Of a DNA stretch of 64,000 nt, positions 37,600-47,581 are shown one piece after another. Location: contig CAIXZF010000051.1 of the NCBI GenBank assembly GCA_903923925.1, positions 47,091 through 111,090 of the forward strand, read 5' to 3'. Position 1 is the stretch's first letter. Every line of letters starts with the position of its first letter. The DNA comes from an uncultured Bacteroidales bacterium (GTDB lineage: Bacteria > Bacteroidota > Bacteroidia > Bacteroidales > CAIXZF01). Below the pieces are notes generated by a model that saw nothing but the letters and a program-made list of their open reading frames with translations, searched no databases and was not told where the DNA came from. A program made the position numbers and the translations under genes.

Positions 37600-37917
37600 A
37601 ACAATGAAAAAGGTAGCCTGAACTCTAGTATTAACTGGCTATATTATTCTGCCTTCTATGCAACAATTGCATTGTTGCTTAATCACGAAATTGAAGTAAA
37701 ATCACACAATGGAGGAAAACAAAAACTGGGCGAAGAATCTGAGGGCTCTGTAAGATCTATCATGAAACCAGTTGATTTAAGGTTCTTTTACGTTGATAAT
37801 TACCGGTATCCTGCTGGAAAAGAACTATTTGATAAGGTAAATACCGGAGATGAAGTTTATGTGCATATCTCTCCATTATTGTTTCCATTATCGTCTCCCT
37901 TCAAATATCTTTCTTAA
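37600..37917 (+). pseudogene. HEPN-domain protein remnant (partner of the MNT remnant)
   Basis: In-frame NSSINWLYYSAFYATIALLLNHEIEVKSHNGGKQKLGEE matches the HEPN YYxxFxAxxALLxxxxIExKSHxG pattern; no start codon in frame except TTG 37672; divergent C-terminus. Confidence 0.6.
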
Positions 37918-37974
37918 TTTTAAGCCCGGAAATCATAACTGCTATCGTATTAATAGAATTAAATTCAGTTTCTT

Positions 37975-40029
37975 ATGAAGAAAATATTCGTAGTAATGGC
38001 ACTTTTCATCGCTGCCATCAGCCTCATTACCTGCAAGCCTATGCAAAAGAAAATCACAAAGCCGGCCTCAACTGTAAGTCAGAATGCAGTTGATAATGTT
38101 ATTAAAGAACTTAGTTCGAAATATACCGAAACTCCCAAACTCCGCATCGAACGCGGCGTTCAGCAGGTAGCTTCTCTTTGGATGAAGAGCGATGGCTCTG
38201 AAAAAGATTTTGAAACCTTCTGTCAGCAGAATTTCACCGCCAGCGAGCAAAGCCTCGATAGCCTTTTCCAGAAGCTGCAAACCAACTTCGAAGTACTCTA
38301 TGGCAATTTTAACAAAATCGGAATGGATCTCCGCAGAGGCCTCGACATTGACCTGGGTCCTGTTCAGCCTATTGATGAGATGTTCGGCGCTTATTCTGTT
38401 GGAGCGCACCTCACCGACGATTTCTATGCTAACAAGATTGCCTTTGTAGTGGCGCTTAACTTCCCTTTCTATTCCCTTAACGAAAAGAACGATCTCGGCC
38501 CTACCTGGTCGCGCAAACAATGGGCTTACGCCAGAATGGGCGACATTTTCACCTCCCGTGTTCCGGCAGAAATTCAGCAGAATGCCTCCGCTGCTTACAC
38601 CAAAGCCGATTCATACATCTCTGAATACAACATCTTCATGGGTAATCTCGTGGACAAAAACGGCAAAACCTTCTTTCCTGCCGATATGAAACTCATTTCT
38701 CACTGGGGTTTGCGCGACGAACTTAAATCGCATTATGCCGATAAAGACGGTGGTCTCGAAAAACAGAAAATGGTATACGAGGTTATGAAACATATTATTG
38801 CACAGGATATTCCTGAAACCGTGATCAACAACCGTGAGGTTCAATGGGATCCTTACGAAAACAAGGTTTACAAGGATAAAAAAGCTGTAGAAGCAAAGCC
38901 TGAACCAGATACCCGCTATAAAATGCTGCTCAATAATTTCCTTGCACAAAAAGCAATGGATCCATACAATCCGGCATATCCTACGTTCATGCAGCGCTCA
39001 TTTGAGCTTGGTATGGAAATACCAATGGTAGAAGTTGAAAAACTTTTCATAAACCTCTGTTCATCACCGGAAGTTAAAGAGGTGGCTGCACTCATCAGCA
39101 AACGCCTTGGCCGCCCTTTACAGCCTTTCGATATCTGGTACGACGGTTTTAAAGCCAGAGGCGGAATCAGTGAAGAAGAACTCACTAAAATTACACAGGG
39201 CAGGTATCCTGACCCAATGGCCTTCCAGAAAGATATGCCAAATCTCCTCGAAAAACTTGGTTTTACAAAAGAAAAAGCTGCCTTCATCGCCTCTAAAATA
39301 GTTGTCGACCCTGCCCGCGGTTCTGGTCATGCTGCTGGTGCTGCAATGAAATCGGATGTGGCTCACCTGCGTACGAGGGTTGTTGCAAAAGGAATGAATT
39401 ACAAGGGTTACAATATCGCCGTTCACGAATTCGGCCATAATGTAGAGCAAACCCTCTCACTGCAGGATGTCGATTACTATATGCTCAACGGTGTACCTAC
39501 AACTGCTTTCACTGAAGCTCTTGCCTTCATCTTTCAGAAACGCGATCTCGAATTGCTTGGTAAAACCGATAAGGATCCGAACAAAGCACACCTCATGGCG
39601 CTCGATAATTTCTGGATGAGCTACGAAATAATGGGCGTATCCCTTGTGGACATGAAGGTCTGGAAATGGATGTATGCCAATCCAACCGCTAAGCCAGAAC
39701 AACTAAAAGCAGCTGTTATTGCTGCTGCTAAAGAAGTCTGGAATCAGTTTTATGCTCCGGTTTTCGGTTCTAAAGACGAACCAATTCTCGGCATTTATTC
39801 GCATATGATCGACAATCCGCTATACCTCTCCTCCTACCCTGTCGGGCACCTTATTGATTTCCAGGTGGAACAGCAGATAAGTTCCAAAAAATTTGCTCCC
39901 GAAGTTATCCGGATGTATACCCTTGGCCGCTTAACACCGGAAGTTTGGATGAAACAAGCAGTTGGAGCCCCGGTAGCAATTGAGCCTCTGCTTAAAGCAA
40001 CAGATGCTGCACTGAAAATTGTTCACTAA
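37975..40029 (+). CDS. Gluzincin-type metallopeptidase lipoprotein
   Basis: Lipobox-like SLITCKPM; IAVHEFGHNVEQTLSLQDVDYYMLNGVPTTAFTEALAFIF (HExxH plus downstream ExxxA-like E). Confidence 0.75.
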   Translation: MKKIFVVMALFIAAISLITCKPMQKKITKPASTVSQNAVDNVIKELSSKYTETPKLRIERGVQQVASLWMKSDGSEKDFETFCQQNFTASEQSLDSLFQKLQTNFEVLYGNFNKIGMDLRRGLDIDLGPVQPIDEMFGAYSVGAHLTDDFYANKIAFVVALNFPFYSLNEKNDLGPTWSRKQWAYARMGDIFTSRVPAEIQQNASAAYTKADSYISEYNIFMGNLVDKNGKTFFPADMKLISHWGLRDELKSHYADKDGGLEKQKMVYEVMKHIIAQDIPETVINNREVQWDPYENKVYKDKKAVEAKPEPDTRYKMLLNNFLAQKAMDPYNPAYPTFMQRSFELGMEIPMVEVEKLFINLCSSPEVKEVAALISKRLGRPLQPFDIWYDGFKARGGISEEELTKITQGRYPDPMAFQKDMPNLLEKLGFTKEKAAFIASKIVVDPARGSGHAAGAAMKSDVAHLRTRVVAKGMNYKGYNIAVHEFGHNVEQTLSLQDVDYYMLNGVPTTAFTEALAFIFQKRDLELLGKTDKDPNKAHLMALDNFWMSYEIMGVSLVDMKVWKWMYANPTAKPEQLKAAVIAAAKEVWNQFYAPVFGSKDEPILGIYSHMIDNPLYLSSYPVGHLIDFQVEQQISSKKFAPEVIRMYTLGRLTPEVWMKQAVGAPVAIEPLLKATDAALKIVH

Positions 40030-40046
40030 ATTTTACAAGGATTAAG

Positions 40047-41348
40047 TTGAACAGTATCCTCTCCCCTTCCAGAATAATCCTGCTAACAGGCTTATTCCTT
40101 ACTTTAGTTACTGCCAATATAAACTGGGGTGGAAACAGATGGAAAAGCATCATCGAGAATGATGCTCAGGCCTATTATGCTTACCTTCCTGCTGTTTTTA
40201 TTTACCACGATTTGAATTTCGGCTTCTTCGAAACCGTTGAAAAAGAATACTTCCCCGACACCTGGTTCGATTACCGGAATGCCATAGGCAACGTTAAAGT
40301 TAACAAGTATTACTGCGGAACCGCCCTGGCACAACTCCCGTTTTTCCTCACAGTACATATGTTCTGTAGTGGCGACGGATCCAACGGCTGGGGAAAACCC
40401 TACATGATTATGATCAGCCTGGCAGCAATTGTATGGCTACTTATAGGCTTGTTCTTCCTTTCTAAGCTGCTCAGGCTTTACAACATACACGATGCGATAA
40501 TCAGCGTGGTAATTCTGCTGGAAGTATTTGGAACACACCTGTTTTACTACACCATCGGTGAACCCGGAATGTCGCATGTTTATTCCTTCGCATTTATCGC
40601 GATGTTTCTTTATTTCGGAAAAAGGCTGTTCATTAAACCCTCTGAAGCCTCAACATATATCTTACTGGCACTATGTCTTGCTTTCACAATAATTATTCGT
40701 CCTGTAAACGGATTAGTCGTTTTAAGCCTTCCTTTCCTGGCGGGTAGTTCACAGGCACTTGTAAAAACCACACTTGATTTCCTAAAGAAACCTTCCACAA
40801 TAGTTTTATCAGCTGTTATTTTCCTGTTTGTTGTTTGTATCCAGCTGATTATTTACAAAATTGCAAGCGGAAGCTTCTTCATCTATACTTATGCAAATGA
40901 AGGATTCAACTTTTTCCAGCCACATTTCCTGGCCATACTGTTCAGCTATAAAAAAGGGCTATTCCTTTATACACCTCTCTTGCTGATTTCTCTTTCCGGA
41001 TTTTATATTCTCTGGAAGAAAAATCGTTTTGAATTATTCAGCCTTCTGTTTTTTTTGATCGTTCTGAATTTCGTGCTTTCCAGCTGGTGGATGTGGTGGT
41101 ATGGTGGTAGTTTTTCTTCCAGGGTTTATGTTGAATTTATCCCGGTATTTATGGTTCTTCTTGGCATATTTATCAATAGCATTGAAAAACCTGCTGCTAA
41201 AAGGCTTTTCATTACCTTTGCCCTTCTTGTGGCTATGCTTTGCCAGATACAAACATATCAATACCGGAAAGGTACAATACACTGGGATTCAATGACTAAA
41301 GAATTATACTGGCAAAGGATTTTAGAAGCGGGCCGGCTATTCAGGTAA
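40047..41348 (+). CDS. Multi-pass membrane protein, GT-C/PMT-like glycosyltransferase candidate
   Basis: Many TM segments; IIENDAQAYYAYLPAVFIYHDL near N-terminus resembles GT39-like first loop. TTG start. Confidence 0.5.
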   Translation: MNSILSPSRIILLTGLFLTLVTANINWGGNRWKSIIENDAQAYYAYLPAVFIYHDLNFGFFETVEKEYFPDTWFDYRNAIGNVKVNKYYCGTALAQLPFFLTVHMFCSGDGSNGWGKPYMIMISLAAIVWLLIGLFFLSKLLRLYNIHDAIISVVILLEVFGTHLFYYTIGEPGMSHVYSFAFIAMFLYFGKRLFIKPSEASTYILLALCLAFTIIIRPVNGLVVLSLPFLAGSSQALVKTTLDFLKKPSTIVLSAVIFLFVVCIQLIIYKIASGSFFIYTYANEGFNFFQPHFLAILFSYKKGLFLYTPLLLISLSGFYILWKKNRFELFSLLFFLIVLNFVLSSWWMWWYGGSFSSRVYVEFIPVFMVLLGIFINSIEKPAAKRLFITFALLVAMLCQIQTYQYRKGTIHWDSMTKELYWQRILEAGRLFR

Positions 41349-41371
41349 TAACAAGGTTAAATTGATATACT

Positions 41372-42220
41372 ATGCTTTACATCAGGTGTAATAATTGCGA
41401 TAAACTAAATCACTTTAAAACCGAATACCTAACCTTCTGTGAACATTGTGGTAAGAAACTCAGGGATAATTTCCCGGACTGGAAGCAGAAACACCCGGGA
41501 AAAAGCCTTGAAAATTTTAAGGAGCAGGTTTGTGTTACTGAGGATGCAAAATTAGCAGACAATACCCTTGTAAAGAAGAAAAAACCAGCCGTAAGCAGGA
41601 AAGCAATTATTATTACCGCCGGAGTTATTGCAGGAGTTGCATTTATAATTACAATGAGAATTGCAGGTCCAATGCTGATAGAAAAGGCTCTGGACACTGT
41701 ACGCAATCTGAGTTACTTCCAGGAAAAGTGGGAAAAAGCTACCTATGGGAAATACGGCCTTTCCGTTGAAACCCCTGGTAAATGCCGTGAAACAAAAGTA
41801 GAGCTTCCACCCGAAGTACAGCCTATGGTTGAAGACTTTGCAATTTTTGAATACATTGGTATCGACGGAATAAATGTTCTGGTAACTACCGGCAAATACC
41901 GCCCTGAATCTGGTGGAGCAAACATTACCAACGCTGCCAATGGAGCTATTTCCAATATCCGGATGCAAGCTGGTGTAACAAATGTCGATTTTTCTGAGAC
42001 TCCCTTTGGAAAATCAGGAGTTCCGGGAATCCGCCTCGATGGTTCTGCTAATGAAAACGGGAAAGATCAGGCCTTTCTGGTGGTAATCTGCTGTAAGGAT
42101 CTAAACCTGTGGCAGCTTACAATTTCCTACCCTGTGAACAGCGAAAAGCTCAAACGCGACGCAGAACGGATTGTGCAGTCGATGTCAATCGATTACAACC
42201 CAAATCTAAAATCGCTATAG
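41372..42220 (+). CDS. Zinc-ribbon membrane-anchored protein
   Basis: MLYIRCNNCDKLNHFKTEYLTFCEHCGKKL (CxxC...CxxC) then one TM helix and a soluble domain. Confidence 0.6.
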   Translation: MLYIRCNNCDKLNHFKTEYLTFCEHCGKKLRDNFPDWKQKHPGKSLENFKEQVCVTEDAKLADNTLVKKKKPAVSRKAIIITAGVIAGVAFIITMRIAGPMLIEKALDTVRNLSYFQEKWEKATYGKYGLSVETPGKCRETKVELPPEVQPMVEDFAIFEYIGIDGINVLVTTGKYRPESGGANITNAANGAISNIRMQAGVTNVDFSETPFGKSGVPGIRLDGSANENGKDQAFLVVICCKDLNLWQLTISYPVNSEKLKRDAERIVQSMSIDYNPNLKSL

Positions 42221-42232
42221 ACCTTCAATGAT

Positions 42233-42343
42233 TCACTTTTTCACTTTTTCACTTTTTCACTTTTTCACTTTTTCACTTTTTCACTTTTCACTTTTCACTT
42301 TTCACTTTTCACTTTTCACTTTTCACTTTTCACTTTTCACTTT
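42233..42343. repeat. Short tandem repeat (cactttttt-like; 8-bp units switching to 7-bp units)
   Basis: Runs of cac+ttttt then cac+tttt, read directly. Confidence 0.97.
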
Positions 42344-42904
42344 AAAAACTTCCTTCTCTATCACCTGAGGATAAAATTCATATTCATAGGGATGAATTCT
42401 TGCCGCAAGCGTGTCAGGTGTATCATTTCGCATAACCGGGCAACGGGTCTGATAAATAATATCCCCTTCATCATAATTGCTATTTACATAATGAATCGTG
42501 ATACCGCTCTCCCTGTCACCTGATTCAATTACAGCTTTATGTACATTATTTCCATACATGCCTTTGCCGCCATATTTCGGTAACAAAGCAGGATGAATGT
42601 TTATGATTTTCCGATCCCATGCTTCAAGAATAGTTGTTGGAATCAACAGAAGAAATCCTGACAGCACAATAAAATCAACTTCGCATTCTCTGAGCTTATC
42701 CAAAACAATACTGCTTTCATTAAGCTCACTGGCAGTAAATACAAAGGATGGAATATTAAGAGCTTCTGCTCTGTTCAGTACATTTGCAGTAGGGTTGTTG
42801 CTGAGGATCAGGCAAATATTAACATCGGGACTATCCGTAAAATATTCCGCAATTCGTTGTGCATTGCTGCCGTTACCTGATGCAAAAATGGCTATGTTTT
42901 TCAT
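42323..42904 (-). CDS. purN: Phosphoribosylglycinamide formyltransferase
   Basis: KNIAIFASGNGSNAQRIAEYF, FIVLSGFLLLIP, IINIHPALLPKYGGKGMYG, GITIHYVNSNYDEGDIIYQ. Confidence 0.95.
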   Translation of the reverse strand: MKNIAIFASGNGSNAQRIAEYFTDSPDVNICLILSNNPTANVLNRAEALNIPSFVFTASELNESSIVLDKLRECEVDFIVLSGFLLLIPTTILEAWDRKIINIHPALLPKYGGKGMYGNNVHKAVIESGDRESGITIHYVNSNYDEGDIIYQTRCPVMRNDTPDTLAARIHPYEYEFYPQVIEKEVFKVKSEK

Positions 42905-42915
42905 TTAAATGTTTA

Positions 42916-44862
42916 TTATTTCTTTTTTAATATTTGCTCCAGTGCTGCTGAAAAATCTGGTAAAATACTTACTCCCAGTCGTTTTGCTGTTTCAACATCA
43001 GCAGCAGCTTTGGTATAATCTTTCAGATTGTAATATGAAAATGCTCTGTCCTGGTAGAAGGAACCATAGTCAGGTGCGAGCGCAATGGCTTTGTTAAACG
43101 ATTCAATTGCTTCCAGTTGTTTTCCTTGCTCCTGCAAGATACGACCAATTTCATCGTAAACACCATCATGTTCAGGTTTAAATTTCAAATATTCCCTGAA
43201 GGATAAAATAGATTCATCGTATTTCTTCATTGCTTTCAGGGTGATGGCTTTGTTAAGCCAGGAATTATCGAGATCTGGCTTCAGACGCAGTGCTTCATCG
43301 AACATCAGTAAGGCCTCTTCATACCGGCCTGCACGGGTATATATTGCACCCAGGTTAGCACGTACTTCACCATTCCTGGGATTTAAACCCAGTACTTTTT
43401 CATAATCTTTAGAAGCCAGGCTATCCTTACCCTGATTAAAATAAATATTTCCCCTGTTTATATAAGCCATATACTTCTCAGGATAAAGCCGTATTGCACG
43501 GTTGTAATCTTCCAGAGCCAGGTCTATCTGATCGTGCTGCTTGTACCACAATCCACGGTTTACAAGCGCAAACTGAACTGGTTCATGCTGAATCACATTA
43601 TCCATTACCGTGAACGAATTCTTCCAGGTGCCGGCATAATTATTTGCAGAAATGCCCAGTATCAACAAGTAAACAAGTATAACTCCAATCACCGGATTCA
43701 GGTATTTTCTCCTCTTTTCATAAATCCACCAGACTCCATATCCCAGCATAAAACCATATGCAAGGGAAGAAACATAAATATAGCGGTCGGCAGTTATCGT
43801 TTCACGCACCGAAACCACCGCAAGTAATAAGGCAAACAAAATATTACTCATGAAAAATCCAAGTGCAAAAAACTGAATTCTCTGCTTGCGAATGAGAAAA
43901 TAAATCAGTCCTCCGGCAACGAACAGAAAGGATAACAGATTAAAATAAAATATCGGACCTATGTCGGAAGCAGGCCTGATTGCATAATTCAGATACAGAC
44001 CCGTTGGTGCGATCATCGAAAACAAATAATGAGTAAGTGCCTGTGCGCTATAGGTAATCTTATCAGCTAAGCTAAACGGAGTTGATTCAATACCGGTCCT
44101 GTCGGCTGCTGTTGATGATAGTGCTACATAGGCAAATACAAGTGAAATCAAAACGAAGGGTATTTTTTCAAGAATCACTTTTGCGCTTAAAAGCTTCCTT
44201 TCTGAAAAATAGTCAATAAGAATTAGAGTAGCAGGCAATGCTACTGCCTGTTCCTTTGAGAAACAGGAAAGCAGATAGGCTCCCAGCGACAGCAATAAAA
44301 GGTAAATTTTTCCATTTCTGCAGTACTTGAGGTAGGAAATTACAGAAAGAAAGAAAAACATGGCATATAGTCCAATTTTGAAAGAAGCAGCAGCCCATGC
44401 AATAGTTTCAACATTCATGGCATGCATGCCGAATATGGCAGCAGCAATCAGTGCCGGGTAAAACTTGCCGAGCAGAAGATATACCAGCCAAAATGCCAGA
44501 AGCGTATTTGCCAGGTGAATTAATAAAGCTGCCAGGTTATATAAAAATGGTTTGTCGCCCGAGATCCGGTAAATTATTCCACAAGCCGCAGTTGCCAGTG
44601 GAGAATACTGTTCTTCATAAGATTTACTGAAAGCCTCTGCCATCGTTTTTGGGTTGAAATTCTTAACATATGGATTGTCAAGAATATACAGTCCATCGTC
44701 ATAATTAATGAATTCCTTTTTCAACACCGGACTATAGGCAAGACTCACTGCCAGGAGCAAGCCAGCCAACCATGGAATCCATGATACAAAACTGCTTTTC
44801 CCCTGCGTGGAATTCGTTTTCTTACTAATCGGCCCTCCCTTTTGTTTTCCTTCTTTCTTCAT
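42916..44862 (-). CDS. TMTC-like multi-pass membrane protein with C-terminal TPR repeats
   Basis: FINYDDGLYILDNPYVKNFNPKTMAEAF, MNVETIAWAAASFKIGLYAMFFF, KEQAVALPATLILIDYF; then at least five TPR units. Confidence 0.8.
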   Translation of the reverse strand: MKKEGKQKGGPISKKTNSTQGKSSFVSWIPWLAGLLLAVSLAYSPVLKKEFINYDDGLYILDNPYVKNFNPKTMAEAFSKSYEEQYSPLATAACGIIYRISGDKPFLYNLAALLIHLANTLLAFWLVYLLLGKFYPALIAAAIFGMHAMNVETIAWAAASFKIGLYAMFFFLSVISYLKYCRNGKIYLLLLSLGAYLLSCFSKEQAVALPATLILIDYFSERKLLSAKVILEKIPFVLISLVFAYVALSSTAADRTGIESTPFSLADKITYSAQALTHYLFSMIAPTGLYLNYAIRPASDIGPIFYFNLLSFLFVAGGLIYFLIRKQRIQFFALGFFMSNILFALLLAVVSVRETITADRYIYVSSLAYGFMLGYGVWWIYEKRRKYLNPVIGVILVYLLILGISANNYAGTWKNSFTVMDNVIQHEPVQFALVNRGLWYKQHDQIDLALEDYNRAIRLYPEKYMAYINRGNIYFNQGKDSLASKDYEKVLGLNPRNGEVRANLGAIYTRAGRYEEALLMFDEALRLKPDLDNSWLNKAITLKAMKKYDESILSFREYLKFKPEHDGVYDEIGRILQEQGKQLEAIESFNKAIALAPDYGSFYQDRAFSYYNLKDYTKAAADVETAKRLGVSILPDFSAALEQILKKK

Positions 44863-44914
44863 ATCAATTTAAATTTACGTCAGTACATTTCCACTCCAGC
44901 AAAACAGCATCCTT

Positions 44915-45841
44915 TCATACCTTTTCTCTCACAAAATAAAGCGGCCTCGACTTCGCCTGAACAAAAATCCTGGCAATATATTCACCGATAATACCTATGC
45001 TTAACAATTGAGCACCACCAAGTACCAGCACCACCAGAAGCAAAGATGTCCAGCCAGGAATAGTAGCTTTTGTAAAGTGCTGGTAAATTGCATAAACCGA
45101 ATAAATCAGCCCGGTTATAATAGCTAAAACGCCAAGGTAAAACGAAATTCTCAAAGGTTTTGGAGAAAATGATGTTATTGCATCCAATGCAAAGCGCATC
45201 ATTTTCCGGAAGGTATATTTACTTGTTCCTGAAAATCTGGCCGGAGCATTGTAAAAGATCGCTGTCTGCCTGAATCCCATCCAGCTGATAAGACCGCGGG
45301 TAAAGCGGTCGCTTTCGGGTAAACGGATAAATGCATCCACAACCATGCGGTTCATCAGGCGGAAATCGGCAGCACCCGGAACTATTTTCACATCAGACAA
45401 GCGTCGCATCAGCCGGTAGAACATTGCGGAGGTGATGTTTTTGATAAAGCCTGCTCCTACGGTATCTCTTCTGATTGTATTGACGATATCAAAGCCTTTT
45501 GAATATTCCTCCAGCAGATCATTGATAATTGCTGGTGGATGCTGAAGATCGCAATCCATGGTAATTACGAGCTCACCTTCCGAGAGCTCGAGTCCGGCCA
45601 TTAGAGCAATCTGATGTCCGAAATTACGAGATAACGAAATCCCTCTCACTTGTGGATCCCTGGAAGCCATTTCCTTCACAATTTGGAAAGAGCTGTCGGT
45701 ACTTCCATCGTCTACAAAAATAATTTCACAGGATTTGCTCAACTTCAGAAGTACTATTTTTAATTCTTCATAGAGTTTCTGCAAATTACCTTCTTCATTA
45801 AAGAGCGGAATTACAATACTAATTTCTTTAGTCAAAGTCAT
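44915..45841 (-). CDS. Family 2 glycosyltransferase, DPM1/GtrB-like (polyisoprenyl-phosphate glycosyltransferase)
   Basis: ISIVIPLFNEEGNLQKLYEEL, IIFVDDGSTDSSFQIV, ITMDCDLQHPPAII, two C-terminal TM helices. Confidence 0.88.
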   Translation of the reverse strand: MTLTKEISIVIPLFNEEGNLQKLYEELKIVLLKLSKSCEIIFVDDGSTDSSFQIVKEMASRDPQVRGISLSRNFGHQIALMAGLELSEGELVITMDCDLQHPPAIINDLLEEYSKGFDIVNTIRRDTVGAGFIKNITSAMFYRLMRRLSDVKIVPGAADFRLMNRMVVDAFIRLPESDRFTRGLISWMGFRQTAIFYNAPARFSGTSKYTFRKMMRFALDAITSFSPKPLRISFYLGVLAIITGLIYSVYAIYQHFTKATIPGWTSLLLVVLVLGGAQLLSIGIIGEYIARIFVQAKSRPLYFVREKV

Positions 45842-46012
45842 AATTTATCCATTAAAATCAAGCCTTCAGACAATACTGTTGCGAAGGTTACCGAATAAAA
45901 TGCAATAATAATCTAAAATTAATACAAATTTTATCAACCTATTCGCAGAATTATTAATTGGCTGGAATAGCATGAGTTAAGAAAATAAAATTTAATATTT
46001 TTTAACTTTTTT

Positions 46013-46042
46013 TTTGCATGTATCCGATTATTATTATTTTTG
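46013..46042 (+). promoter_or_regulatory. Bacteroidetes-type promoter of acpP, TTTG-N18-TATTTTTG
   Basis: TTTG 46013-46016, TATTTTTG 46035-46042, upstream of ATG 46069. Confidence 0.65.
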
Positions 46043-46068
46043 CACCCCCAAACCTAAAACAATTTAAC

Positions 46069-46305
46069 ATGTCAGACATTGCAACAAGAGTTAAAGCTAT
46101 CATAGTTGATAAGCTTGGTGTAGACGAAAGCGAAGTAACCACTGAAGCCAGTTTCACCAATGATCTGGGTGCTGATTCACTCGACACTGTTGAGCTGATT
46201 ATGGAATTCGAAAAGGAATTCAATATTGCTATTCCTGATGACCAGGCAGAAAAAATCAGTACTGTTGGAGATGCAATCTCCTATATCGAAAACAATACAA
46301 AGTAA
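46069..46305 (+). CDS. acpP: Acyl carrier protein
   Basis: [51 protein letters not shown]; phosphopantetheine DSL. Start corrected from ORF track 46018. Confidence 0.97.
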   Translation: MSDIATRVKAIIVDKLGVDESEVTTEASFTNDLGADSLDTVELIMEFEKEFNIAIPDDQAEKISTVGDAISYIENNTK

Positions 46306-46327
46306 GTAAAACTTTACCTTCTCCTTA

Positions 46328-47581
46328 ATGCAGTTAAAGCGCGTTGTAGTTACCGGGCTTGGCGCTGTAACGCCATTGGGTAATAATGTTGCCGATTATT
46401 GGCACGGATTGATCAATGGAGTTAGTGGTGCCTCCCCGATAACGAGGTTTGACGCCTCAAAGTTTAAGACACAGTTCGCCTGTGACGTCAAAAATTTTGA
46501 TCCCTTGCAGCATCTCGACCGCAAGGAGCTTCGTAAATTTGATCCATATGCTGTTTACGGTATGGTAGCTTCGCATGAAGCTATACTGGACTCAGGTTTG
46601 GATCTCGATCGTATCGACAAAACCAGGGCCGGAGTAATCTGGGCATCTGGAATTGGCGGTCTTTTGACATTCCAGGAAGAAATAATGGAATTCGGTCGTG
46701 GCGACGGAACCCCCAGGTTCAGCCCTTTCTTTATCCCTAAAATGATTGCAGATATAGCCTCAGGCCATATCTCAATTCGTTACGGCTTTATGGGACCGAA
46801 TTTTGCAACTGTTTCTGCCTGTGCTTCTTCGGCTAACGCCTTAGTAGATGCATTAAATTATATCCGGCTTGGCAAAGCAGATATTTTTATCAGTGGAGGC
46901 TCTGAAGCAGCGCTCACCATGTCGGGTATCGGAGGTTTTAATGCATTGCATGCCCTTTCTACCAGAAATAGTGACCCAACTACTGCTTCCCGCCCCTTCG
47001 ATAAAGACCGCGATGGTTTCGTACTCGGCGAAGGCTCAGGTTCACTGATCTTCGAAGAACTCGAACATGCCCTGGCCAGAGGAGCAAAGATTTACGCTGA
47101 AGTTGCCGGAGGCGGACTTTCTGCTGATGCTTACCATATGACTGCACCACATCCTGAAGGACTTGGCGCAATCAATGCAATGCGCGAAGCAATGAAGGAT
47201 GCCGGTATGGTGCTTGAAGATATTGATCATATCAATACCCACGGTACTTCAACACCACTTGGCGATATTGCCGAAACTAAGGCTATCGTTTCTGTTTTCG
47301 GAGATCTTGCATACAAGATTAATATCAATTCAACCAAATCCATGACAGGTCACCTGCTTGGTGCTGCCGGAGCTATTGAATCTATCGCCTGCATACTTGC
47401 AGTTAAGAACGATATCGTTCCTCCTACCATCAACCACTTTACGGATGATCCTGAAATCGACAGCAAACTCAACCTTACTTTTAATACTGCCCAGAAACGC
47501 ACAGTGAATACCGCGCTTACCAATACCTTTGGTTTCGGAGGACACAATGTGAGTGTTATATTTAAAAAATACGTGGATTAA
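46328..47581 (+). CDS. fabF: 3-oxoacyl-ACP synthase II
   Basis: VVVTGLGAVTPLGNNVADYW, VSACASSANALVDA, NTHGTSTPLGDIAET, NSTKSMTGHLLGAAG, NTFGFGGHN. Confidence 0.97.
   Translation: MQLKRVVVTGLGAVTPLGNNVADYWHGLINGVSGASPITRFDASKFKTQFACDVKNFDPLQHLDRKELRKFDPYAVYGMVASHEAILDSGLDLDRIDKTRAGVIWASGIGGLLTFQEEIMEFGRGDGTPRFSPFFIPKMIADIASGHISIRYGFMGPNFATVSACASSANALVDALNYIRLGKADIFISGGSEAALTMSGIGGFNALHALSTRNSDPTTASRPFDKDRDGFVLGEGSGSLIFEELEHALARGAKIYAEVAGGGLSADAYHMTAPHPEGLGAINAMREAMKDAGMVLEDIDHINTHGTSTPLGDIAETKAIVSVFGDLAYKININSTKSMTGHLLGAAGAIESIACILAVKNDIVPPTINHFTDDPEIDSKLNLTFNTAQKRTVNTALTNTFGFGGHNVSVIFKKYVD

Noticed and set aside
42233-42343. ttttcac repeat considered as a CRISPR or regulatory array
   Set aside because: Units are only 7-8 bp with no spacers; simple tandem repeat.
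46002-46223. 73-aa minus-strand ORF over acpP
   Set aside because: Antisense shadow of the highly conserved acpP gene.
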